From an uncultured Oscillospiraceae bacterium (lineage in GTDB: Bacteria > Bacillota > Clostridia > Oscillospirales > Acutalibacteraceae), in the NCBI GenBank assembly GCA_900544715.1, contig UQWL01000003.1, positions 124,001-188,000 on the forward strand: a stretch of DNA of 64,000 nt, read 5' to 3'. Below the pieces are notes generated by a model that was given only the letters and a program-made list of their open reading frames with translations, searched no databases and had not been told where the DNA came from. Made by a program: the position numbers and the translations under genes. The stretch's first letter is position 1; each line of letters opens with the position of its first letter. Shown here in pieces: positions 1-8,738 of this stretch.

Positions 1-995
1 GCGGGCTCTTCCACCGCGGCAAGCTTAAATTTTTTGATCTTTTCTTTTCGGATGGCGTGCAGGCGCAGCTCCGCTTCCTCTTCATCGAGTACGAGAGCTG
101 GCTGCTGCTCCTCCTGAAAGCCTTCCAGCAGCAACTGGCCATCTACCATATCCTTGGAGGCCGGTTTTTCAGAAGCTTCCGTTTTCGGGGGGAGGATATC
201 CAAAGAGCCTACCTCCCGTGTTTTTTCCTGGTCGAGCACCGCGCCGATTTCCTCTTCGGCGGCAATCAGCGTGGGCAGAGGCTCCAAATCGGCGGTAGCG
301 CTCAGGGCGCTTTTTTTGCGGATAAGCCCGGGCCGGTCAATGAGAGGCGTCCCTCCCTGACCCGGCTGGGGCTCAATTGGGATTTTTATTGTGGGCTCCC
401 GGAAAAAACGCTCCCGATATTTATCTGTGCCCAGCAAGGGCTGCCCTTCCTTTGGCATCTCCCAATTTTCACGCGCACCACCAAGCAGGCCGCCGCGCTC
501 CGCTGTAGGGTCAAACGGCTCCTGCATGCCGGTGATGGGCGTCAGGGCCTCTTCCATCTGGGTAAGGCGCTCTGCGGGAGAAAGCGTAGGCGTTTCCTCC
601 ACGGGTGGGGATTCCCGCTGCACGGCTGTGGGTGAGGGCGCAGCCTCCGGAAGAGGCTCCTCCTGCGCAGCAGGCGGCGGGGAGGGCGGATCGAAGCTAT
701 CTTCCGTTTCCTCAAACAGGGGGAGAAGCGGCTCAAAGCCCTCCTCTTCCGGCGTATCGCTTGCCTCGCCCGGCGCGGCGGCAATGCCGCCCTCCGTGCC
801 GGGAAGATGGGCTTCTCCCGGCTCCGGTTGGGCGGGCGGCTGCGTTTCGTTTTCAGAGAGGAGGGCTTCGATTTCCTCCAGAGACCACAAATGGGAAGGC
901 TGCTGTGCGCCGGTGCCCGGCATGGATTCAGCCTCCCTTAAAATATCGTCCAGCGAAAAAGGAGAGGACTGATCTAAATTATAGCGATCGTTCAA
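1..995 (-). CDS. Acidic, proline-rich protein of unknown function (C-terminus beyond window edge)
   Basis: An open minus-strand frame runs from a TTG start at 995 to the window edge, giving 331 codons of an unfinished protein. The TTG is preceded by a GGGGTGA Shine-Dalgarno 7 nt upstream and by an in-frame TGA just before that, so the start is well placed. The visible part has no signal peptide or membrane segment. It is rich in Pro, Glu and Ala (many PPAQ, PEEE and EEP runs), so most of it is probably disordered, and turns more basic near the edge (IRKEKIKKFK). It lies 61 nt downstream of rlmB on the same strand and is probably cotranscribed. I do not recognise the family. The structured domain, if any, would be in the missing C-terminal part. 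Confidence 0.7.
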   Translation of the reverse strand, partial: MNDRYNLDQSSPFSLDDILREAESMPGTGAQQPSHLWSLEEIEALLSENETQPPAQPEPGEAHLPGTEGGIAAAPGEASDTPEEEGFEPLLPLFEETEDSFDPPSPPPAAQEEPLPEAAPSPTAVQRESPPVEETPTLSPAERLTQMEEALTPITGMQEPFDPTAERGGLLGGARENWEMPKEGQPLLGTDKYRERFFREPTIKIPIEPQPGQGGTPLIDRPGLIRKKSALSATADLEPLPTLIAAEEEIGAVLDQEKTREVGSLDILPPKTEASEKPASKDMVDGQLLLEGFQEEQQPALVLDEEEAELRLHAIRKEKIKKFKLAAVEEP

Positions 996-1056
996 TTTTT
1001 GTCACCCCAAATAAACAGCATAACGGTTTTTTGGCGGAAAGACGAATCAAACCGGC

Positions 1057-1836
1057 TCATTTTTTAGGCTGAACTGAGGAAAGGCCGGCTCTCTGCCGCG
1101 CCACTTCATACATCAGGATTCCGGCAGCGACAGAAGCATTGAGGGAATTGATTTGCCCCTTCATTGGCAGGGAAACGATAAAATCACATTTTTCTTTTAC
1201 CAGGCGGCCCAACCCGTGCCCCTCGGAGCCAATCACGAGCGCGGCCGGGCCGGAATAATCGGTTTCACAATAGGGCGCGCCATCCATATCGGCGCCATAG
1301 ATCCAAAGCCCTTCTTTTTTGAGCTCATCAAGTGTGGCGGCAAGGTTACCCACCCGGGCAACAGGCAAATATTCCAGCGCGCCCGCGGCCGCCTTGGAAA
1401 CGGCAAAGCTCAGGGATGCGGCGCGCCGCTTGGGTATGATAACGCCATGCGCGCCTGCGGCTTCCGCCGTGCGGATGATTGCACCGAGATTGTGCGGGTC
1501 TTCCAATTCATCGCACACAATGAGAAAAGGGGGCTCCCCACGCTCTTTTGCAAGGGCCAGAATTTCTGCCACAGAGGCATAAGTATGGGCGGCAGCATAG
1601 GCAGCAACGCCCTGATGATTGCCCTGCCCGCAGAGAAAATCCAGCTTCTTAGCATCGACCTCTTTGATGACGATGCCCTTTTCCCGGCACTCAGCAAGAA
1701 TCCGGCCGATCGAACCGCTGCGGTCTCCGCGCGCAACCAAAAGGCTGTCGATGGCGCGGCCGGCCCGCAGTGCCTCCATAACGGAATTGCGCCCGATAAT
1801 CAGGTCTGTCTGCGCTCCGGTTTTTGGCTGCTCCAT
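1057..1836 (-). CDS. rlmB: 23S rRNA (guanosine-2'-O-)methyltransferase, RlmB/TrmH (SpoU) family
   Basis: 259 aa, normal length for the family. An N-terminal substrate-binding domain starts with IIGRNSVMEALRAG (about 13-26). The SPOUT knot domain carries the three family motifs: DPHNLGAIIRTAEAAGAHGV, VIGSEGHGLGRLV, and SLPMKGQINSLNASVAAGI. The enzyme is expected to use S-adenosylmethionine to methylate the ribose of a guanosine in 23S rRNA (G2251 in E. coli numbering). Which nucleotide is modified cannot be read from the sequence. The ATG follows GCGGAGGA at good spacing. A TATAAT-like -10 on the minus strand lies at 1879-1874 with no convincing -35. The acidic proline-rich gene follows on the same strand. 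Confidence 0.93.
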   Translation of the reverse strand: MEQPKTGAQTDLIIGRNSVMEALRAGRAIDSLLVARGDRSGSIGRILAECREKGIVIKEVDAKKLDFLCGQGNHQGVAAYAAAHTYASVAEILALAKERGEPPFLIVCDELEDPHNLGAIIRTAEAAGAHGVIIPKRRAASLSFAVSKAAAGALEYLPVARVGNLAATLDELKKEGLWIYGADMDGAPYCETDYSGPAALVIGSEGHGLGRLVKEKCDFIVSLPMKGQINSLNASVAAGILMYEVARQRAGLSSVQPKK

Positions 1837-2133
1837 ATAGCGATTCCTCCGCTTATCTTGTATAATATCTGTTATTATACCACATTTTGCAGTGGATTGA
1901 CAGCAAAATTCTTCCTTTCCTCTGCTTTTGCGACAGGAAATATTTACCTCAAAAAGGAAAAAGAAAACGATAATCAGCTGAACAAAAAAATAGTTTACAG
2001 TAAAAACTGTTTTGCCGTGGCCTCTTGCATAAAAGTGTGAAATATGATAAACTCAGATAAAAAATGAGGGGGATAACTCTTCGTTTATGGCGGTTTTGTG
2101 AAAAGCCGTTGAGAGATATGGGAGGAACGAGTG

Positions 2134-2907
2134 ATGGGAACCTGCCCGAAATGCGGAGCAAAATTGAAGAAGACGGATTGGCGGCCGAACTGCTGGAACT
2201 GCGGCGTGAACATTATGTATTATGGGATGGAAGCGCGCCTGGATGAGGATGCACAGCGGGCAGAAAAAGAATTTGGAAAATTCTATCATATGACGGCAGG
2301 AATCAAAACATCGTTCATCGGGTCGAAGCTTGCGTATGCGCGATGGATTTTAACATTGCTGTGCATTGGTTCACTGTTTTTACCGTTGGTAAAAATCAGT
2401 GTGACGCTGCCATACCACATGGTAGAGGGTGCCTCCTACGGGATTTTGCAAACGGTGATGTTTGTAAAGGATATGGATTTTAGCGGCGTGATTGCGGCAT
2501 TTAGCTCTCCGGTGGTGGGCGGCACGCTAGTTAAATTATGCGCAGCCGTGGTGTGCCTGGCCGTGGGCGCGCTGATGGCGGTGCTGAACCTCATTTTAAT
2601 CCTGCGGGCGTACACGAAGAGCGGCGGGATTCTGCTGGCAGTGCGCTGGGGCATTGGCCTCGGGGCAATGGCTGCGGGCACAGTGCTGTTTCAAATGGCC
2701 ATGAAGCCGGAAGGCCTCACCGGGATTTTGGGCGGCCAGTTGTCGTTTGGTATCTATATTGCATTGGCGCTGTTCCTTGCGGCATTTGCGCTGCAAGTGG
2801 CGATCCTCTCGCGCGGAGGAATCCCGATGCTGCCAACGAAGTCGGAGCAGGATGCAAAGGCGGCGCAGCAGGCACAGGAAAAGGAGCAGGTTGCAGTCGA
2901 CGCTTAA
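2134..2907 (+). CDS. Zinc-ribbon membrane protein, four predicted TM helices
   Basis: 257 aa. The N-terminus holds a zinc-ribbon knuckle pair (CPKCG then CWNCG) that should bind one Zn ion. A linker follows, then about four hydrophobic segments, near residues 65-90, 135-165, 170-195 and 205-230. The C-terminal tail is charged and Gln/Ala-rich. I chose the ATG at 2134 because GGAGG (2121-2125) is 8 nt upstream; the in-frame GTG at 2131 is only 5 nt away. A strong terminator (2934-2970) follows, so it appears monocistronic. The domain architecture is common in Firmicutes proteins of unknown function. Nothing here identifies a substrate. Confidence 0.8.
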   Translation: MGTCPKCGAKLKKTDWRPNCWNCGVNIMYYGMEARLDEDAQRAEKEFGKFYHMTAGIKTSFIGSKLAYARWILTLLCIGSLFLPLVKISVTLPYHMVEGASYGILQTVMFVKDMDFSGVIAAFSSPVVGGTLVKLCAAVVCLAVGALMAVLNLILILRAYTKSGGILLAVRWGIGLGAMAAGTVLFQMAMKPEGLTGILGGQLSFGIYIALALFLAAFALQVAILSRGGIPMLPTKSEQDAKAAQQAQEKEQVAVDA

Positions 2908-2933
2908 GCGGGTGCGGCCACACAAAATAAGGG

Positions 2934-2970
2934 AATCACGCGGTTTTCTTTTAAAGCCGCGTGATTTTTT
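2934..2970 (+). terminator. Rho-independent terminator after the zinc-ribbon membrane protein
   Basis: A perfect 10-bp stem (AATCACGCGG with CCGCGTGATT) has a 13-nt loop and runs into a T tract on the plus strand, 26 nt past the stop codon. Confidence 0.85.
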
Positions 2971-3089
2971 ATGAATTCCATTCGTTTCAGAGCGGAGTGG
3001 AGTAACAACCCCAAATTTGCCTTAACCTCACGGAAGCGGACGGCTTGAGCGCGTTAAGATTGATTAGGGACGGAAAGGATGAGTAGGCG

Positions 3090-4421
3090 ATGTTACGTGC
3101 GGTACCGACAAAAGAGCAATTGGCATGGGCGGATTGTGAACTTGGCGCCATTTTTCACTATGATATCACAGTGTTTGAGCAGGATTATCAGTTTCGAAAA
3201 TGCTGGGGGTATCAGCCTTCCCCACAGGCCTTCGCGCCCGATGCGCTTGATACGGATCAGTGGATCAAAGCTGTGGCCAAGGCGGGCGTTCGATATGCCG
3301 TTTTGGTGGCAAAGCACTGCACCGGCTTCGCCCTTTTTCCAAGCTGTGCCAATCTATACCATGTGGGTAATTCGCCTTATGGGCAGGATATTGTGAAAAG
3401 CTTTGTAGAATCCTGCCATAAATATGGGGTTAAGCCGGGCGTGTATTATTCCACCGTGTGCAATGCCTATGAGAATGTGGATAACCCGGGGCTGGTGCGC
3501 ACCAAGGATACAGGCGATCAAAGGCACTATAACCAAGTTGTGGAAACCCAGCTGACAGAGCTGTGGTCCCGCTATGGCGAGTGGTTTGAAATCTGGTTTG
3601 ATGGCGGCACACTTCCCGTAGAGGAAGGAGGGCTTGATATTGCCCCTTTGCTTTTGCGTTATCAGCCGAATGCCATCACCTTTCAGGGAGATCGGCTAAA
3701 GAAGCAAAATAATTTGCGGTGGGTCGGCAACGAGGAAGGCGTAGCCCCCTTTAACTGCTATTCTACCACAAACGACCAAAGCCAATCGGGAGGGATCGTT
3801 CCGGATGCCGTGCTTGGCAGGGGAAACCGGGACGGCGCCGAATGGAAACCGGCGGAGTGTGATATGCCGATCCGCAAAGATAACGAGTGGTTTTATATTG
3901 ACGGCCACGATAAAAAGGTGATGAGCGCAGAGCAGCTGTTTGACACCTATACCAAAACAGTTGGGAGAAACTGCAACCTGCTCCTGGGGGTTGTGATCGA
4001 CCGGCATGGCCATGTGCCGGAGGCGGACGCCAAGGCTCTGGAACAGCTGGGTCAAAAAATAAACGGCTGTTTTTCCACCCCTATTGCGTCGGCACAGGGG
4101 ACGGCCGACGGCCTGACGCTGACTTTTCCAGCGTATCAAAAAGTGGATACGGCAGTATTGGAGGAAGAGCTGGCAAACGGCCACTCCGTTTTTGGCTTCG
4201 TTGTGGAAGCGCATACGCAAAAGGGCTGGAAAAAGGTTTTTGAGGCAGAAACAATCGGGCATAAGCGTATCGCACGGTTTCGGGCTGTTGATGCGGATGG
4301 GCTTCGGTTCCGTGTGACAGACGGCTGCCAGGGCGCGCAGCTCCGAGGCTTTCAGGCGTATTTGCTGGACTGCTATTCTTTGGCTCAAAAATGCAGGCTT
4401 TTATGGAACGGCCATTTATGA
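3090..4421 (+). CDS. Alpha-L-fucosidase-like GH29 enzyme, cytoplasmic
   Basis: 443 aa without a signal peptide, so it probably acts inside the cell on imported fucosylated oligosaccharides. The GH29 barrel is recognisable: an HYDITVF block at 23-29 (HYGMNTF in typical members), KHCTGF at 75-80 (usually KHHDGF), YGVKPGVYYS, and EIWFDGG with the presumed nucleophile Asp171. The late LLLGV...GHVPEAD block corresponds to LLLNVSPNQNG of the relative at 17160. The two altered motifs suggest a divergent subfamily, so the true substrate could be something other than alpha-L-fucoside. The C-terminal 120 residues look like a beta domain. The start follows an AAGGA-type site; a hairpin terminator lies 40 nt downstream. 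Confidence 0.8.
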   Translation: MLRAVPTKEQLAWADCELGAIFHYDITVFEQDYQFRKCWGYQPSPQAFAPDALDTDQWIKAVAKAGVRYAVLVAKHCTGFALFPSCANLYHVGNSPYGQDIVKSFVESCHKYGVKPGVYYSTVCNAYENVDNPGLVRTKDTGDQRHYNQVVETQLTELWSRYGEWFEIWFDGGTLPVEEGGLDIAPLLLRYQPNAITFQGDRLKKQNNLRWVGNEEGVAPFNCYSTTNDQSQSGGIVPDAVLGRGNRDGAEWKPAECDMPIRKDNEWFYIDGHDKKVMSAEQLFDTYTKTVGRNCNLLLGVVIDRHGHVPEADAKALEQLGQKINGCFSTPIASAQGTADGLTLTFPAYQKVDTAVLEEELANGHSVFGFVVEAHTQKGWKKVFEAETIGHKRIARFRAVDADGLRFRVTDGCQGAQLRGFQAYLLDCYSLAQKCRLLWNGHL

Positions 4422-4460
4422 GCCGGATCAACTTACAATACCTTTTGCTTTTTCACAAGA

Positions 4461-4513
4461 AACCTCCCGGGCTCCGGCAGCATTTGCGCTATGCTGGAGC
4501 CTGGGAGGTTTTC
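4461..4513 (+). terminator. Bidirectional hairpin terminator between convergent genes
   Basis: A long interrupted stem (AACCTCCC-GGCTCC-GCAGC paired with GCTGGAGCC-GGGAGGTT) sits between the convergent GH29 gene (+) and amidohydrolase (-). It is followed by TTTTC on the plus strand and preceded by an A-rich stretch that gives a weak U tract on the minus strand. Confidence 0.7.
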
Positions 4514-4670
4514 GTTGCGTGGTGCAGCGGGGGAATCAAACATAACTTACCGCCCGCCGGTCTATAGAGAGATACGCTGCTTTTGTGATAGAAGATGAAA
4601 TTGGTGTTTCTATACACGCGTTCTCTTCGATCAGGTCAAGGTAACAACTGCCGGGAGATGGGCCGTCCGT

Positions 4671-6275
4671 CTACTTCCGAATTACCGCTCCTGCCCCTAA
4701 CAGCGCCGTTTTATCCGCCTTACCGCTGTTCACAACGCGCTTTCCGTTGATATAGACGGAATCAATGCCGCTCGGGCGCGTTGGTTCGTCTCCCATGTTG
4801 GCGACGGTTGCAGCGTCAAAAATTGTGAGGTCGGCCGCATAGCCGGGCTTTATGTATCCGCGGCCCGCAATGGAGAAACGGTCCGCCACGGCGCCGGTCA
4901 TCTTACGAACCGTTGCTTCCAGTGGAATGCCCTTGCCTTCGCGCGACCAAGCCAGGAATTTCGGGAAGCAGGAATAAGCTGCTGCGTTTTGCACGCCCTT
5001 TTCTTCAATCCATGCGTCCGTCATGAAAATGGACGGCTCGTGGCGGATTAGGCGGGTAATGATTTCGTCGTTATAATAACGGTACATATTGAGCCGGCCT
5101 TTGCCTTCGCTCAGATCGACAAGCTTGATATAGGCATCCAGATCCGATACGCCCCATTCGCGGGCAATTTCTGTCACACGCTTTCCACAGAGGGCTTCAT
5201 AACCCTCCCCGATCCAGGCAACCTGCATATCATCAAAGCCGAATCCGAGCATTTTAACGGTTGCACCGATCATGGCGCGCAGCTTCAGATGGGTCCAGCG
5301 CGTGTGGCGCTGCTCCGAAGGAAGGGAGAGATACCAGTTTGGCAGCACCACGGTGATAACAGAAACGCCAAAGGTCATGGAATACAGGTCATAGCAGAAA
5401 TCATAACCTTCTGAGCGGATTTTATCGATGCATGCAAGGCTTTCCTCCACTGTTTTCCAGGAGGATTCGCCCACGTAGATGAGGTGGGAATACTGCATTT
5501 TCACACCCGTCCGTTTGGTCAGTTCAATCATTTCATCTAATGCCCGCAGATTGTGCGGACGGCCTCCGAAGGGCGGGTTGTAGGAGGTGGAGGCGGCGGA
5601 GCAGGCTCGCTCATGGACGGTAAGCACCCCACCATGCTTCGCAACAATACGTGCGGCGCCCTCTAGTTCATCGGCCGTGGCATATCTGTCCGGCTCATAC
5701 ATCAAGCCAAAAGAAGCGCCAAAAGCCCCATCGGAAAGCGATTGCTCAAGGATTGCATCGCGCTTTTTCATTTCCGGCTCTGTAAGCGGCCGGTTTTCAT
5801 ACCCACAGATGCCAATCCGAATGGGGCCGTGGCCCTGCAGAGGCACCATATTCAAGGGTGTCAGCTTGGCGGCGGAATCACACCAGCCGGCGAAGGTGGA
5901 AAAATCGCCCTGTGCATCCCCAACCTGAAACAGGCCGCTTCCAAGCAGATGCCTGTGAGGCGTATCCGGATTGTAACCAAACGGGGCAAAGCCGCAGTTG
6001 CCAACCACCTGTGTGGTGATGCCCTGCTCTGCAAAGGGGATGAAAAACGGCAGCGGATTCTGCCGCGCGGCAAACCAATCGTTGTGGGAGTGGGCGTCGA
6101 TAAATCCCGGCGCTGCCGTGAGCCCCGTGCAATCGTATGTTTCTCCATCGAAACCCTCCGGCGCTTTTCCGCCTGTGACCGCTTTGATTTTTTCATTCTC
6201 GGTGATGACATAGCCTTGGAAAGCCGGAGCTCCGCTACCGTCGATGATCGTTGCGTTTTTGAATAGCCTTTTCAT
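4671..6275 (-). CDS. N-acyl-D-amino-acid deacylase / D-aminoacylase-like amidohydrolase
   Basis: 534 aa, matching the D-aminoacylase branch of the amidohydrolase superfamily. It opens with FKNATIIDGSGAPAFQG, a small beta sandwich. The metal-binding motif GFIDAHSHND follows (about 57-66), and then VVGNCGF, whose Cys is a metal ligand in characterised D-aminoacylases. The C-terminus carries GYIKPGYAADLTIFDAATV and the final VYINGKRVVNSG strand. The family hydrolyses N-acyl-D-amino acids or related peptides using zinc. The exact substrate is uncertain; N-acyl-D-Glu/Asp deacylases and D-amino-acid dipeptidases are alternatives. The ATG follows GAAAGGGG and a consensus promoter lies upstream. It is convergent with the GH29 gene, with no evident partner. 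Confidence 0.85.
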   Translation of the reverse strand: MKRLFKNATIIDGSGAPAFQGYVITENEKIKAVTGGKAPEGFDGETYDCTGLTAAPGFIDAHSHNDWFAARQNPLPFFIPFAEQGITTQVVGNCGFAPFGYNPDTPHRHLLGSGLFQVGDAQGDFSTFAGWCDSAAKLTPLNMVPLQGHGPIRIGICGYENRPLTEPEMKKRDAILEQSLSDGAFGASFGLMYEPDRYATADELEGAARIVAKHGGVLTVHERACSAASTSYNPPFGGRPHNLRALDEMIELTKRTGVKMQYSHLIYVGESSWKTVEESLACIDKIRSEGYDFCYDLYSMTFGVSVITVVLPNWYLSLPSEQRHTRWTHLKLRAMIGATVKMLGFGFDDMQVAWIGEGYEALCGKRVTEIAREWGVSDLDAYIKLVDLSEGKGRLNMYRYYNDEIITRLIRHEPSIFMTDAWIEEKGVQNAAAYSCFPKFLAWSREGKGIPLEATVRKMTGAVADRFSIAGRGYIKPGYAADLTIFDAATVANMGDEPTRPSGIDSVYINGKRVVNSGKADKTALLGAGAVIRK

Positions 6276-6337
6276 GCAATGACCCCTTTCCCAAATTACA
6301 GTTAGAATAATAAAATGGAATTTAATAGAACAATTTT

Positions 6338-6366
6338 AGTATAGAATAGCCAAAAAGGACTGTCAA
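6338..6366 (-). promoter_or_regulatory. Consensus sigma-A promoter for the D-aminoacylase-like gene
   Basis: Read on the minus strand: TTGACA, a 17-nt spacer, then TATACT. Transcription would start near 6331, giving a leader of about 55 nt. Confidence 0.8.
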
Positions 6367-6469
6367 GCGAATTCGAGATACAGATGATCTGATTCTGTCG
6401 AAAAACGCTTCGTGTCACATTTTGAATCACCTGCATACAATAGGGTAAACTGGTTTGATGGGGGATTGA

Positions 6470-7573
6470 ATGATGGAGCAGCAACACAATGCACGATTTC
6501 TCGGCGCCAACACGCCGGAAGGCTTTATTTCCCTGTTCGATGAATTATATGACCCGGCGGAAGATTGGCGCGCCTATATCATCAAGGGCGGCCCGGGCAC
6601 AGGGAAGTCCAGGCTGATGCGCAGAGTGGCAGACGAGCTGGAGCAGGCGGGCTATACGGCGCAACGTGTGTTGTGCTCTTCCGACCCGGATTCTTTGGAC
6701 GGCGTTATTTTCCCGCAGATACGCGCCTGTATCGCTGACGGTACGTCGCCTCATGTGATTGAACCGCGGTTCCCAGGCGCTGTGGAGGAGCTTGTAAACC
6801 TCGGCGACTACTGGGATGCGGAACAGCTGCGCGTGCATGCAGAAGGAATCCGCGCCGCGGCCCTCAAAAACAGCGCTTATCATCAACGGTGCGTCGGATT
6901 CCTTTCCGCAGCTGGTTCGCTGGCGAATGATACGCTTCGGATCGCCCTGGAATGCGTCAATACGGATAAGATTGCCGCATACGCCTCGCGCTTTGCTGCG
7001 CGGGAATTCGGGGCGGGGCATGGGCGTGTCGGCCGGGAAAGCCGATGTTTCCTCAGCGCAATTACCCCAAAGGGGTTTGTGATGTGCGCTGGTATGATCG
7101 CCGGGCAATGCGACCGTGTGATCGTGCTGGATGATGCGTATGGGGCGGTATCCTCCCTGATCCTTGAACGGCTGCGCTCCTACGCATTGGCGGCGGGGCT
7201 GGATGTGACGGCCTGCCTGTGCCCGATGAGTGCGGGCAAGCGGATTGAGCATTTGTTGATTCCGGAGCTTCGGCTCTGCCTGTTTACCGCAAACCGGTTC
7301 CATCCCGCGCCGGAGGCGCCGCTGCGCAGGATCCACGCGCGCCGCTTTATGGATGAAGAAGGAATGAAAACGCACCGTTACCGCCTGCATTTCAATGCAA
7401 AGGCAGAGGCGGAGCTGTTGACAGAGGCAATCCGTATGCTGGAGAACGCAAAGGAGACGCACGATACGCTGGAGGCATTTTATATCCCCGCCATGGATTT
7501 TAAAAAGGTTGAGAAAAAGGGCGCGCAGATCACACAGGCACTGCTGGCACGCGCAAAGCGCATGGAGAAATAG
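6470..7573 (+). CDS. P-loop ATPase of unknown role (PRK06851-like)
   Basis: 367 aa. The Walker A motif GGPGTGKS lies near residues 39-46, followed by RLMRRVADELEQAG. A highly ordered block around 85-110 (VIFPQIRACIADGTSPHVIEP) is typical of a conserved Clostridia family of uncharacterised ATPases. Later, CDRVIVLDDAYGAVSSLILERL resembles a Walker B strand followed by a helix. There is no signal peptide. I recall this family as PRK06851-like by general resemblance; its biological role is not established. The ATG follows TGGGGGATTGA. The gene is divergent from the amidohydrolase and is the only gene in its transcript. Confidence 0.75.
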   Translation: MMEQQHNARFLGANTPEGFISLFDELYDPAEDWRAYIIKGGPGTGKSRLMRRVADELEQAGYTAQRVLCSSDPDSLDGVIFPQIRACIADGTSPHVIEPRFPGAVEELVNLGDYWDAEQLRVHAEGIRAAALKNSAYHQRCVGFLSAAGSLANDTLRIALECVNTDKIAAYASRFAAREFGAGHGRVGRESRCFLSAITPKGFVMCAGMIAGQCDRVIVLDDAYGAVSSLILERLRSYALAAGLDVTACLCPMSAGKRIEHLLIPELRLCLFTANRFHPAPEAPLRRIHARRFMDEEGMKTHRYRLHFNAKAEAELLTEAIRMLENAKETHDTLEAFYIPAMDFKKVEKKGAQITQALLARAKRMEK

Positions 7574-7760
7574 ACAAATTTGTAAAGCTTTTTTGCAGGC
7601 TGTTTTTTCACAGCCTGCATTTTGTTACCCGTATGCTGCATATGATTTTTTAACGCATGTTTTATTTATTAAGATAGGGGCAGATGCAAAATAGCGATTG
7701 AATTTTCATGCAGAATTGGTTACAATGAAAATATCTTTCAAAATGATAGGGGGTTCTGAT

Positions 7761-8714
7761 TTGAACCGATACGAAGGAGCTGTCTGCCCCGTTTGCGGAC
7801 AGGCCTTTACACAGGGGGACGACGTGGTCGTTTGCCCGGCATGCGGCACGCCGCATCACCGTGCCTGTTGGATGCGGGAGGGCCGTTGTGCCAACGAAGA
7901 AAAGCATGCCTCCGGATATACGTGGCAGGGGGCGCCACAAGAGAAAAATGCATTCGAGGAGAAAACAGAGTTCGGGATTATTTGCCCGCGCTGCGGGACG
8001 AACAGCCCCAAGGATACGCTGTTTTGCCCAAACTGCGGCCAGCCGCTCGGGGCACAGCAACCAGGCAACCAGGCGCCGTTTGGCGGGCAGCCCTATGCGC
8101 AGAGCTATGGCTTTGTCGGGAATATGCCGCCGGATGAAACAATTGACGGCATTCCGGTTGCGGAGGTTGCGGCCTATGTCCGGACGGGGACGGTCAGCTA
8201 TCTCCCCAAGTTTTTCCGCATGGATCGCGCAAAGAAAAAGGCCGGATGGAACTGGGGCGCGTTTTTCTTCACGCCGTTTTGGTTTTTTTACCGCAAGCTA
8301 TATGCGGCCGGCGCTGTTGTAACATCGCTGCTTCTGGCCCTGTCGGTTGCCTTCTCCGGCCCGGTGGAGCAATATATGGAGGCCTATCTTCAGTATATAG
8401 AGGCCGCTATGCAGAGCCAGGCCGCAGCGGAATCGGCTTTTTTGGCTTTGCGGGGCGCGATGCCGATGGCAACCCTGTTTTTGGGGCTTCAGCTCGTGAT
8501 ACATGTTGCATGCGCGCTGATCGCCAACCGGCTGTATTTTAAGAAAACGATGGGCGACCTGCACATGTTCCATGAGCAGGCCTTGGAGGAGAACGACTAC
8601 CGGCTCCAGCTCTTCCGAAAGGGCGGCACGTCGTTGCTGTTCGGCTTCAGCGCTTATGTGCTGTATGATATTGCCTACATGCTGGTGACCCAGCTTTTGG
8701 CCAAATTTTTATAA
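7761..8714 (+). CDS. RING-like/zinc-ribbon protein with DUF2628-type membrane domain
   Basis: 317 aa from a TTG at 7761, chosen because AGGGGG lies 7 nt upstream; an earlier in-frame ATG at 7698 lacks a site. The N-terminus has a prokaryotic RING-like zinc module (CPVCGQAF...CPACGTPHHRACW). A second zinc ribbon follows (CPRCGTNSP...CPNCGQPLG) and then a disordered Gln/Pro linker. The C-terminal half begins with WNWGAFFFTPFWFFYRKLY, the signature of DUF2628 membrane proteins, and holds about three hydrophobic helices. It is probably an inner-membrane protein with a cytoplasmic zinc head. Function is unknown. It lies just upstream of galU (24-nt gap) and may be cotranscribed with it. Confidence 0.82.
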   Translation: MNRYEGAVCPVCGQAFTQGDDVVVCPACGTPHHRACWMREGRCANEEKHASGYTWQGAPQEKNAFEEKTEFGIICPRCGTNSPKDTLFCPNCGQPLGAQQPGNQAPFGGQPYAQSYGFVGNMPPDETIDGIPVAEVAAYVRTGTVSYLPKFFRMDRAKKKAGWNWGAFFFTPFWFFYRKLYAAGAVVTSLLLALSVAFSGPVEQYMEAYLQYIEAAMQSQAAAESAFLALRGAMPMATLFLGLQLVIHVACALIANRLYFKKTMGDLHMFHEQALEENDYRLQLFRKGGTSLLFGFSAYVLYDIAYMLVTQLLAKFL

Positions 8715-8738
8715 GATCATATTTAGGAGGATCATAGC

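Noticed and set aside
391..972. Plus-strand Ser/Gly-rich frame near the left edge
   Set aside because: Opposite strand of the acidic proline-rich protein; the minus strand has a proper start and Shine-Dalgarno and stays open to the edge.
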